This document shows positions 47,301 through 57,518 of a stretch of 64,000 bases of DNA, piece by piece. The notes beneath the pieces were generated by a model that did not search any database, had not been told where the DNA came from, and saw nothing but the letters and a program-made list of their open reading frames with translations. The stretch covers positions 64,929 to 128,928 of the forward strand of contig QLIY01000184.1 of NCBI GenBank assembly GCA_003260075.1, given 5' to 3'. The stretch comes from Phallusia mammillata (lineage: Eukaryota; Chordata; Ascidiacea; Phlebobranchia; Ascidiidae). Position 1 is the first letter of the stretch, and each line of letters begins with the position of its first letter. The translations under genes were made by a program, and so were the position numbers.

Positions 47301-50023
47301 TAATCATTTTTGTACGCTTATTCTTTGGAGTTTTAAAATAAATATTAATTTAAAATCCAAAAGCTGTTCGCTGTTTTGCCACTTTTCGGTTAAAACAAAA
47401 CCGCCTTTACAAAAGTTGCGTTACATATTCGTAGATTTTTGATCTAAAAGACGTCACAGAATTTTGGTGTTATTGTTTATGTTCGGAACGATGTTTCGTC
47501 TGCACATAGTAAACATCTCTGTGGCACTCTCCAAGTGGCCTCAATTCACATGCCGCTTAAGAGCTTAATTGCTGCACTGGTGGTTAATGCATACTTTAAG
47601 TACTGATAATAAGTTAGAAAGGTTTACCATATTTAAAAAAAATTAAACTTAACGTAACTGTGTTTTGGACAACATAAATTTGTTTGGATTTTCAACCTAA
47701 AAAAATGCTTGTTACTAATGTTGGTATTGGACATTCCAATAGCTTTTTGTGGGTATATGATTATTTTTGTACTTACAACCGAGTATTTTCACCCCAGTGG
47801 CGAAAATGTTAAGTTTGGACAAACACCTGACACAACGTCACTTTACTCACAATAATGATATTTTAGTCCGAATATTTTAACCTGATGTCAAAGTTTCCGA
47901 TACTTGTTGCAAGGCTTTATATAAATTACAATCACCGTTATGCAGCTTTATCTATAGGCCTACTATCAAGAAACAAAACTTACCTTATGCATAAAAATGT
48001 CCTTGACTGATGATGAAGTTTTTACCAAACACACGTCAACAGCAAAAAAAAACAGATCAAAGAGTCGTGCTGAATTATCTCAGCTGACTCTATCCTATAC
48101 GTCGGTGCGGCTGTAATGCAACACCGTGTGTTAAATAACGGTAGTTTTCGCTAGTTGTTACGGTATAATCCACGACCACGACGCATATTTTACGACTGTC
48201 GTATATCACTACCGGGTCGCTGTCTTATCCCAGGCCTTAATATCATCCCTTGCATCTACTTAAGAAGTAAATTATAGGCTAGGCCGCTGCGCCGTCCACG
48301 TATCTGCCTTATTGGTATGCTTTAATATCTGGTATGACCTAATACCAATGTTGGCCACATATTGTGTGACTTTTATACTTTCAACCACAAAACGCTAACA
48401 AGTTTGATAAGACCTGTATGAAGCTATTTACTTGGCATGGCATTTTTCAGCTAGACAACTATAACGACAAGTAGGTTACCGAAACGACTAGAAATCGACA
48501 AATGTGCTTCAAGTTATATGACTCCTCGTTGAAATGACGGCAAGGATAAATACCCGATCCCATTCAGAAAAAAGAATAGTTGTTTCTAACGAATGGTTTG
48601 TTTTAGGCGCCTCCCTCATTAAATAAATCCTGTCGCACTAGAGATGAACAAGTGCGACTTAATGGGGTGAACGAGCAACAAGAGCATTTCTAATTTTTCA
48701 CCGGGACGGAAAATCAAATCACACTTACTTGTAGCGACCAGGTCTCTAATTTTTTTCGTTCCACCAAGCACCAAACAAAACAAACTGGTTTTGAACAATA
48801 GATGGTTGTGTTATGTTTATGGAGCGGCCATGAAGACAACATGCCACTCTCCACTTTAAGGGCGTGTATAGCATGTTTAGATCAGAGTTTACAACCCTTT
48901 TTCATGTAAATTGATGTTCCTTCACCGTCATTGCAACCAATTTGTATGCAATCCTAGTGAATTGACATAAATACACACGACCACTTATGCTTATTCAACT
49001 GTTTCAATTCGAATTTGATCCATTTCTACACAATTCTATTATTTCCGCTTAAAGTTGTAAGTTAAGGAAACTTGTTGCAACTAATAATTTATCATAGAAA
49101 TTATGTGCAGAAGTAGCCTAGACCAGTGGTCGGCAACCGCCGGTCCGCGAGGAGTTCGGTACCGGGCCGTGTAATTTTAAGGGTAAATGCTTTAAATCAT
49201 TTCATTGATAAATATTTGTAGTTTTTTGAATGCCGGTCCGTGATAAAATTTCACTTTTAAAAGCGGTCCGCAGAGCAACAATTAGACAATGTAAAAGGAT
49301 CCATTTCACAACAATGTAAAAATTCATTTTTAAGACAACTAACAGGTTTTTCGACTGGTTAAAAAGTCGGCTTTAAATTAAAGGGGGAAATATAACCGAC
49401 ACGATTGGTGGATCAGGATTAAATGCGCTACAGTCAAATAGTGATTAGAATGTGCCATGTCTTACGTTTTGCACCAAGTGAATGTTGTTTTAACCCAGTA
49501 GAATTCGGTTGCGACAAAAAGGTTTTGAATTAAAAATGGTTATTCGGAATTTATCTGATACATAAACTTAGTTGTTTCAAGTCGGCCTTTTGAACTACGT
49601 CATTGAATGTAGGCCTATTAACAGCCCGCTAGCGCTGCCATGTGATTAAATTTTACAAATGTACATAATGACCCTAATTATTTATTTTCATTCCAAACTG
49701 AAATTGGTGACCAAGATCAATTGGTACACACATGGTAATCCTAAACTTTGCTGATTATATAAAATTAATACAACACAATACCATTATCATCCCAAGCGAT
49801 AAACATAATTTCACCAGAGGGAAAGTCCCACATGTTAATCTCTGTCAAGCAAATGAAATTAATTTTAGTGTGATGTTTGAACTTTGGATTGTTTGCATTG
49901 CATCCCTGTTAAAAAAATAAACGGCGTAAGTCTAGAAAGAATAAATATAAACTAATTTGTATATATTTGTTGTTGTTTGTGTTACTTCAAGGTGCTGCGT
50001 GTTTGTCAAACGTTTTAGTCAAA
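44325..50023. other. Gene-poor 5.7 kb, flanked by two start codons
   Basis: Upstream of the GH9 gene (-) and of NTAQ1 (+), so it should contain both promoters. Open frames are short, overlap on both strands and show no domains. Sequences at 44640-44780 are somewhat GC-rich close to the GH9 start. A decayed hAT-like fragment is present near 49124-49280. Otherwise I see nothing I can name. Confidence 0.5.
49124..49280. mobile_element. Truncated hAT-like MITE fragment
   Basis: Starts CAGTGGTCGGCAACCGCCGG, the inverse of the right end of the element at 10287-10503, and runs to AAAAGCGGTCCGCAGAGCAA, matching the inner part of the other end. The last about 15 bases of the expected second terminal repeat are missing or diverged, and no target-site duplication is visible. 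Confidence 0.75.
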
Positions 50024-50617
50024 ATGAGTCAATTTCCAATCACCGGTTTAGCTGATTGTGTTTATACCAAGTTCTACTGTGAAGAGAATATTTGGAAACT
50101 GTGTGACATCGTTTCGCAAAAGACACCAGAGCTACTTGATCACCTTTGCGTCATTTTCATATCTAATGATAGCAAAAAAGTTGTGATGTTTAACCAAAGG
50201 GCAACAGTTGAAGATGATGAAGTGGTTGTGTGGGATTACCATGTCATAGCATTATTTACACAAATGGTTGATGGAAAACCATGTCATAGCATATATGACA
50301 TGGACACCAAACTTCCTTTTCCCTGTGCTCTGGAAAAGTATGTTCTAGAAACATTTAAGCCTGACATGGTGCTAAGACCTGGATTTGAGCGTCTTCTTAA
50401 AGTTATTAAAGCAAGAGAATTTCTAGACAGATTTGCATCTGATAGATCGCACATGATTAAAGATGATGGCTCATGGCTAGCCACTCCTCCTGCGTACCCA
50501 TGTATATGCACAAAAGATAGCAAAATGAACCTTGATGACTATATGAATATGACTCCTGGTATTGGTGATGTTTATACTGTTTCAAATTTTATGGGTCACT
50601 TTGGTTTGCCAGTTTAA
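50024..50617 (+). CDS. NTAQ1: Protein N-terminal glutamine amidohydrolase, intronless
   Basis: 197 aa in a single exon. The enzyme deamidates an N-terminal Gln to Glu, which feeds the Arg/N-degron pathway in cytosol and nucleus. Sequence marks: VYTKFYCEENIWKLCDIV with the catalytic Cys, the signature WDYHV with the catalytic His, IYDMDTKLPFPC with the catalytic Asp, FASDRSHM, and the end SKMNLDDYMNMTPGIGDVYT. Length matches human (about 205 aa). I chose the ATG at 50024 (MSQFPITGLADC) because the family begins close to this point; the frame stays open 57 bases further upstream, but that part follows a possible acceptor (TTACTTCAAG) and is probably 5' UTR. It lies 265 bp upstream of C2CD5 on the same strand. 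Confidence 0.95.
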   Translation: MSQFPITGLADCVYTKFYCEENIWKLCDIVSQKTPELLDHLCVIFISNDSKKVVMFNQRATVEDDEVVVWDYHVIALFTQMVDGKPCHSIYDMDTKLPFPCALEKYVLETFKPDMVLRPGFERLLKVIKAREFLDRFASDRSHMIKDDGSWLATPPAYPCICTKDSKMNLDDYMNMTPGIGDVYTVSNFMGHFGLPV

Positions 50618-50882
50618 CTGTGTAAATTTATTAGACTTTTGTGCTGTGGTTAAAATCATAAAACATAATGTCCTTTGTGCTTTGGTTTTTATTTTATTTT
50701 ATATCATGTAGTAAAATGTTATCTAAAACCTGATATGCATTTTAAAAATTTTGCTGTTGTATTTTTTTATTCATATCTGTAAATTTATGAAACCATAAAA
50801 ATTTGTGCATGTTCTTAAGTGCTTTAAAACTACTGTGTGTTGTATTGCATAACTGTATTTGCAGTTGGGTACTAGTTTTAAA
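50618..50882 (+). promoter_or_regulatory. Short NTAQ1-C2CD5 gap with a strong 3' splice site before C2CD5
   Basis: 265 bp, AT-rich, without an AATAAA hexamer on the plus strand. A consensus acceptor (GTATTTGCAG, ending 50864) lies 18 bp before the C2CD5 start codon. It could close a 5' UTR intron or be a trans-splicing acceptor. Confidence 0.5.
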
Positions 50883-53800
50883 ATGCCTGGTCGCTTGAAA
50901 GTTCGTGTTGTAGCTGGAAGACATCTTCCTGTAATGGACAGAGCATCTGATCTCACCGATGCATTTGTTGAGGTAGAGCTTTGCTTGTTTATGGTTAAAT
51001 GCATACTTCATTCTGGTAAGAATGTTTCAATGTGCACCCAAACACATATATCCAGGCTGTTGTGTGCAGTCTTGTGGTACTGATATGAATTAAATTTATT
51101 ACAATCAACAATCAAAAGGTTACTGAAAAACTGCATTATTTTTGCAGGTTAAATTTGGTTCAACTACATACAAAACAGATGTTTATTCCAAATCATTAAA
51201 TCCCCTGTGGAACTCACCCTGGTTTACATTTGAGGTAACAGTTTTTTGTTCTTACTCCGCCCAGTTTTTAAAGTTGCTTGTATTCTGTAGGTGGATGATG
51301 AACATTTGCAAGACGAACTGCTGCAAGTTCGTGTTTTGGACCATGACACGTATAGTGCCCATGATGCAATTGGTAAAGTTAGCATAGATATTGATCCTCT
51401 ATTGGATCCAGAGTCAAGAAATGATTTATATGGTTGGTTTCCAATTTATGACACCATGCATGGTAAGAGTACAAATACCACTTTAGTTACCTTCCCCAGA
51501 ATTTACACATGAGTTTCTTTTCCTTTAAGGCATTCGTGGTGAAATCCTGTTAAAAGTTAAGCTTGAGCTTTTTGCTGACAGCAACCAGTTCCGACAATCA
51601 TCATGTGGCTTTAAGTTCATCTGTGGTAAGAATTCTGAATAAATGCTCAAATGCATCAAGTTTATCATAATTTATTGCTGTTGCTTTTAGCTACCAAAGT
51701 TCCTGATTGCTACACAATTACTGCTATTCATGGATTCGTTCATGAACTCCTTGTAAAAGAAGATCCTGAGTACAAGTGGATCGACAAGCTACGAACACCC
51801 AGAGCATCAAATGAAGCCAGACAGAGATTGTTTTCTAAAATGTCGGGTGAACTTCAGAGACATATTGGCAATAAGGTACAACAAACTGTGTGCAGTATAA
51901 TATAAAACCATGAGCCTAGAGAATTACAAGTGGTATGTTATAAAACGCTGGATGACTTCAGAATTGTCATTGTCATTCTGAAGGTACAATAAAGTATTAA
52001 CCACAATGAATCTTTAAAATAGACAAATGATGCTTATTGAATTGTCTGTTAAAAGCAAATTAAAACATACATTGCCCTTAGACCTGTAGTGCCAAGTATT
52101 TTTGTTTTGATATAGGTGGAGAGTATTGGAGGCAATGCTGTAGTTGGTTTCCACCAGTCATTTGATATTGAAGGCGATTCGGGAATTGTGGTTCGAGGGA
52201 TCGGTACAGCTGTCAGCATCGACGCCATCCCCCGCATGTCCCATCGAAACAGTAAAATGTTGGTATGCTTAATAATGATGCAAACAAGCAGTTTTCGTCA
52301 TTTTATTTGCTAACAGATCTCCGAAACTTTTTGACCAGCAAGACACTGCTTTTCAAATGCCAATCGAAGAGACCAGCTTTCCCGAAAGTGCCAATCTGGT
52401 ATACATGGCCTTCAAACTTTAAGAGTGTTTTTGGTTGCTTTAATGGTGATATGACACGCTTTTATCTTCCAATGTTAATAGTTTGTTGTATAATATCTAC
52501 TTGCATTAACATAGTTAATATATAAAAATAATACTTGATATCTATAGTTGTACACACATTTTATTTAGCTTCACCAGTCCTTGCACGAAGAAGCTTTTCA
52601 CGAAACACGGGGTTACCTTTTTCACAGGCAATCGAATCTTCAAGGTCACTTAACAGGCGTGCTCAAGGTTTGTTTGTAGTTTCACTGCATTTTCGTCAAC
52701 CCGAGCTTCATAACACTTTTAAATATGCAGGACTTTCCTTTCTATACACTGCGTTCGTTTCCCGTTAACTTCGTAACGAGGATTGCGACCATGGTTACTT
52801 CGCACTCTGTAAAACTGCTGGAAAAAGTTTACAGCACAGGTTTGTATAGAGACGCAAATTCGTACAGTTCTCGACCTTGATACAACATAATGTACTATAC
52901 TATTTATGTAAGTTGTGTTGGAACTTGTCGGTAGTGATCAGATTACATTGGAAAAATGCATGGACGAAACTGATTTTACAGCCGAGTCGGAAACACGTAG
53001 TGGTTGGTGGAACGAACTTCGACAAGAGGTCAAAAGCAATTGTCATGCCCTCGGATGCAACAGCGTGATTGGATACAAGGAGAGGACCACAATATGGTAA
53101 CAATATGGCGTTTTGTCGCGTAGGTATTGGTAAGAAATAATGGCGCGTTGATGTGTTGTATTTTGCCAAATAACAACAATAGTATGTAGGTTATGGTGCA
53201 GTGGTACACTATGCGCTCTTGTTGCAAAATATCATGAAAATCAAGCTCTAGTGGATCTTTTTTTAGCGATGAAGTTATCATCCTGAGCGCGCAAGGAAGT
53301 GCAGCGGTCATAGATTTGTCGTTTTTGGGCCAAGGCAGCAACTTTAATGGTAAGCATATGACCTACTAGCACGGAGTAAAGTATGTTTGGTTTGAAATTA
53401 ATAATAATGTACTACTTCCCCTAACGTAAGCCTGTCACTTCTAATTTGCTTCTTAGCTATCAGCAGACAAAGTTCACGTGATGCTCTAGCTCCACCATAC
53501 GGTAGCGGAACGATTAAATCGGAGGCCAGGTACGGCTACAACTCAAAATTACAGTTTAACCCTAATACCAATAACAGACAAGAATTAGGAGACACTTCTT
53601 TTGCAGCAGTACCAAACGCGAAACAAGCGAGGCCGACATCTTTCGAGTGCCCTTTCGCATGAATGAACAAACCTTTCCCATGAGCTTTCAGCCATCTCCC
53701 GTTAATCCTAATATTATGGTTCCCGACATTTTGTTTGCAGCCGTTGATGTTCCGGATGGAGTTCGAACTTGTGGCAAAGCAGCATTTATTCAAGCGAGGT

Positions 53801-55012
53801 TGGTAAATTACCTTGGCGCAAAAGTTAAAACCAAATTCGCAGTATTACGAATATACTTAATTTGGTAATTGGAATTTTAGTGCATTTTTCTGTGTTAGGC
53901 CGTATAAATTCTTAAGCGTGGGCAAAAATATATTATTTCGCTTTGAAACTACAGTTTTGCTTGCAGGTATTGTAGAAGCAAGAAGAAGGGACAGGGAGAT
54001 TCAAACGCAGTTAGTGTGAGCGAGATTCTTCCTTTTATTGAATACGAACTTCACAAGCAACTTTGCAAGAAGCTTAAAGTAGGCAAATTACGGATACATG
54101 CATGCTTAGTGTGAGGCTTATGCAAATTGGCAACACATTTTACTGGTAATAATAAAAAAAATTCAAAACGCAAAACGCCTGTGCAAAAAGTGCTGATACT
54201 CTATCACGATTGGTTGCCAGTCGGTACTGCAGTTCACGCCCTGTTTTCACTCAGCTGCGCTGCATGAATGCTGTGTTCGGCTTAGAGAGCAACATCACTA
54301 TGGGTGAAAACCTAATTGTTGGGGTGGCAACAGGCACTGCAGTTTATGTGGAAGCACTTCCTGCACCTAGCACTTTAACTGGTGAGTTATGTTGTATGTT
54401 ACTGCTGTCACACGCCTTTAAGGACACAAATGAAAACGTGATGTTACAGAAAACTTTCCCAACAAACCAACCAGTTCGGCAAAGTCCTCAGCTGACCAGC
54501 AGTATGCTGATTTCATCAACAGCTGCAAGGAAACGTACGAAATATTTCCCAAGGTGGGATGGTTGTTTTTAGTGTTTTGTTTCAGCACATGCAGGTATAT
54601 TTACATGTAGCAGATTGACGCAAACAAACAAAGCATAATTTCTTCTCCTACACATTCTACGTCCAGTCTAGATCTCTCTCTGGATGGTCGACAGTCGTTA
54701 GCAATCGGGGTAAGGTTTTAATGGCACCAAATTAATTCCACTCAATAACGCTGCTTTGTAATCGCCGTTTTAAGGTGGAAGATGCGGATGATGAAGCTGA
54801 GTTGCTTTCCTACCTTAGTGACGATCTACCACCTTCTGGATGTTATTTAAGTACTCTGGATTATTGTCCTGGAGTAAGGAACTGTCAACACCTACTCCAA
54901 GTAAAGTGTGAAAGTTTATCATCGATGTAAACTAAAACAAGAAACCCCCCAGTCATTTTATTGAACTACCGTATTTTACGGACCATAAGGCGCAACTTAA
55001 ATCCTTTTTTTT

Positions 55013-55094
<82 letters not shown>

Positions 55095-56225
55095 GCGTTC
55101 CGGTGCGCCTTATGTATGAACAAAAAACTAATCAAAGCAATTTATTGACAGTGCGCCTTATAATCGGGTGCGCTTTATGGTCCGTAAAATACAGTAAATT
55201 ATTTGTCAGAGTTTTTCATTGCTGAGGAGAGTTCGTTACCGTGACGACGCCGATGATGTTTCACTTAACGCGGGTTTGCGAACAGCCTGTGAGGAGGCGT
55301 TTGCGAACAGCCTGTGAGGAGGCGTTGGCGGGGGTGTGGTTTCGGCTTAGGATGAAGATGGAAACCTTCCACATTTGCTCTCTCCGCTTTCATATCGTGA
55401 TACCGGACGATGACGAATTACAGGTAAAAATAACTATATGTCCATACCAATATTTGGATTATGTATATTGGTTGAACCAATGAGTTATCAGCAACTCAAC
55501 AACTCTGCTCTGTATAGATATGGATGATTGGAGCTGCGGTATCACATGATCCGGCCGACCCCCAGCATTTACAGCAACGTAAACGCTCTAAAGAGTCTTC
55601 GGTCAGTTCATCGGCACCACTTTCTTCATCTAGACAACGCTTAAGCTCGTCAAACGACGAACCCTTTCTCAGGCAGTCCTCCCGTTCCAACGACCCAAAA
55701 CCTCTCGACTCGCCGTTGCTCCGCTTAGCCAGAACCGCATCACGGAGGTTCATGCGCTCCAGCTCGGTCGGTGGTCGATTCCGGCACGAATCCGGTTTAG
55801 GCCGGACGCGCCATAACAGCGAAGGCGGGGCGCCATGGAGCTTGCCAGAGACCTTGCTTGAAGACGTCACCACATCGTCAGAGCCTGTCAACGTTGTACC
55901 GATGACGTGCGTGCCTGGACACCGCGTCGTTAAGCATGTGGGTATTTTGAACATGTTTATTATCAGAGAAACAACGTCAGTGCGCGGCTCGGATGAAGAG
56001 GTAGTTATCGCTGAACCACCGAACGGCACCGGATGCTGTTGGTTTGTGACGCGCGCTCTAGCGGAAACAAACGCTTTAATACGCGCCCACGTGGTGGCAG
56101 TAGGAGGTAACGCCTTAACATCTTACCATTCGTCGCAAAGAATCCTGTTTGAAAGTTTGACCAAGAACGAAGCTCAGACCCTTTTTCACGTTACTGGTGA
56201 CGTTGTGATTGTACGAAGAACGTGA
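50883..56225 (+). CDS. C2CD5: C2CD5 (C2 domain-containing protein 5), with a frame-breaking duplication in one exon
   Basis: Twenty exons: 50883-50972, 51148-51234, 51291-51462, 51530-51625, 51691-51875, 52116-52262, 52339-52398, 52569-52667, 52731-52839, 52913-53096, 53267-53349, 53457-53529, 53607-53798, 53967-54078, 54255-54381, 54450-54553, 54614-54709, 54775-54900, 55210-55423, 55518-56225. Without the duplication the product is about 1012 aa, like human (about 1000). The N-terminus is the Ca2+/phospholipid-binding C2 domain (MPGRLKVRVVAGRHLPVMDR; LDHDTYSAHDAIGKV). Later blocks match the family closely: WIDKLRTPRASNEARQRL, GWWNELRQEVKSNCHALGCN, PDILFAAVDVPDGVRTCGKA, LSDDLPPSGCY, GILNMFIIRETTSVRG. 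In mammals the protein is an AKT2 substrate in GLUT4 vesicle insertion. The exon at 55210 contains a 25-bp tandem duplication giving an in-frame stop, so as written the C-terminal third would be lost. The exons at 52339 and 52569 are poorly conserved and least certain. Confidence 0.93.
54969..55194. mobile_element. MITE with 26-bp inverted repeats, TA-flanked, holding a 79-nt G tract
   Basis: Ends are CCGTATTTTACGGACCATAA and, inverted, CTGTATTTTACGGACCATAA, continuing GGCGC or AGCGC. TA lies at both outer edges, as made by Tc1/mariner/pogo-type transposases. It fills most of the intron before the duplicated C2CD5 exon. The interior has GTGCGCCTTAT repeated and the G tract 55015-55093. Confidence 0.85.
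55274..55323 (+). repeat. Perfect 25-bp tandem duplication inside a C2CD5 exon
   Basis: GTTTGCGAACAGCCTGTGAG followed by GAGGC occurs twice head to tail (55274-55298 and 55299-55323). The exon is 214 nt as written, but 189 nt (63 codons, phase 0 at both ends) with one copy. With two copies, translation stops at the TGA within the second copy. Confidence 0.95.
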
Positions 56226-57150
56226 TGTCACAATCGATAGTAATGAGAAATGAGAGATTTGCCCACAACTTACATTGCCAGTATAGGTGATCTACTATTA
56301 TTTCACCGCAATCTCACGCCTTCGCGGGTTGTGATATATAATTACCTGGTTGCCAATTAAGATTCACGTCGCCGTTTGCCTACAGTTGTATACCACACAC
56401 GCTCACTGTGAAACTTTGTTCTTACTTCTCTGCCTCATTTATTCCCTTGTTCAACCTCCAGTCTCGAACTTGAGTTCAATTATATTTAAATCATTCCTTG
56501 GAAAATACATACCATTTCTCTAGCTTTTTGAATTTGAGCGTGTATGGCTTTGATATCACCTACCAATTAGCTATTGGCGCGAGTGATTTAACAATGCCCT
56601 GGTATGCCCCAAGTGTAATTATCAAAATTCACTTTCGGGGTGAGGTGCGATTTCAGTCTTTTTAAGTGTTATGTCTCAGGTGCGTTTTTGCACCCTTAAA
56701 AGTAATTGATCGTCTTTTCACGTGGTTTGAAAAAAAAACTTCTTATTTTTGGTAAACTAAATAAAGAAATTATTATTTTTCCAGTATCAAGTTGGATAAA
56801 AAACAAATACTGAAGCAATAATAACCTATTGCCATTTGCAGTCCATTTTTACATGTATGCAAATATAGTTAGATAAAAAGAATCGAGACAGGATGATTTT
56901 TTTTACAAAAACACGAGAGTTACCATTAAGACTACGAAGGTCTACACAAAAGCAACACAGGCAAGTCCGAAAATCTGTTTTTTCCTCTGCATAGTTGCCA
57001 ACTCTTCTGACCCACATAGAAACAACACAAGAATCCAAACTAAAAATACTTTCGTGGACAGCAGGGAACGTAACAAAACAAACCCAGGCCGAAACACTAA
57101 TCCTTCGTCATTACCGCCAGTATATGGGCCCAGGCCATCGCTCACTAGTG

Positions 57151-57518
57151 CATCATTTACCGGGGTAAACGAATAAGCCTGTGTAAACTCGGCCGCGGAA
57201 CAAACGGTCTTACCCGCTTGTGTTACACAGTAGCCCCCCGTTAACGAGCTTCGCCTTAACACTTGAGCGAATTTGACCGCCGATGAGCGATTGGTAACGC
57301 GACACCCTGACCGTTGGGTTTACTGCCTGGGGGGGGGGGGCATCATTTACCGGGGTAAACGCATAAGCCTGTGTAAACTCGGCCGCGGAACAAACGGACT
57401 TACCCGCTTGTGTTATACAGTAGCTCCCCGTTAACGAGCTTCGCCTTAACACTTGAGTGAATTTGACCGTCGATGAGCGATTGGTAACGCGACACCCTGA
57501 CCGTTGGGTTTACTGCCT
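57151..57518. repeat. Two-copy tandem repeat, period 190 bp, with a G tract at the junction
   Basis: Copy one 57151-57328, twelve Gs at 57329-57340, copy two 57341-57518; both begin CATCATTTACCGGGGTAAAC and end GTTGGGTTTACTGCCT. I count about six differences between copies. On the minus strand both copies read the same frame (YCVTQAGKTVCSAAEFTQAY and a near-identical partner), continuing into a hydrophobic stretch near 57010-57100; this could be a small gene, but its family is unknown. Confidence 0.85.

Noticed and set aside
49967..50023. Upstream extension of NTAQ1 (MLLFVLLQGAACLSN) as a signal peptide
   Set aside because: NTAQ1 is a cytosolic/nuclear enzyme and the extension lies across a likely splice acceptor; the internal ATG fits the family start.
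55496..56029. Minus-strand 177-codon frame opposite C2CD5
   Set aside because: It is antisense to the well-conserved last C2CD5 exon and has no family similarity.
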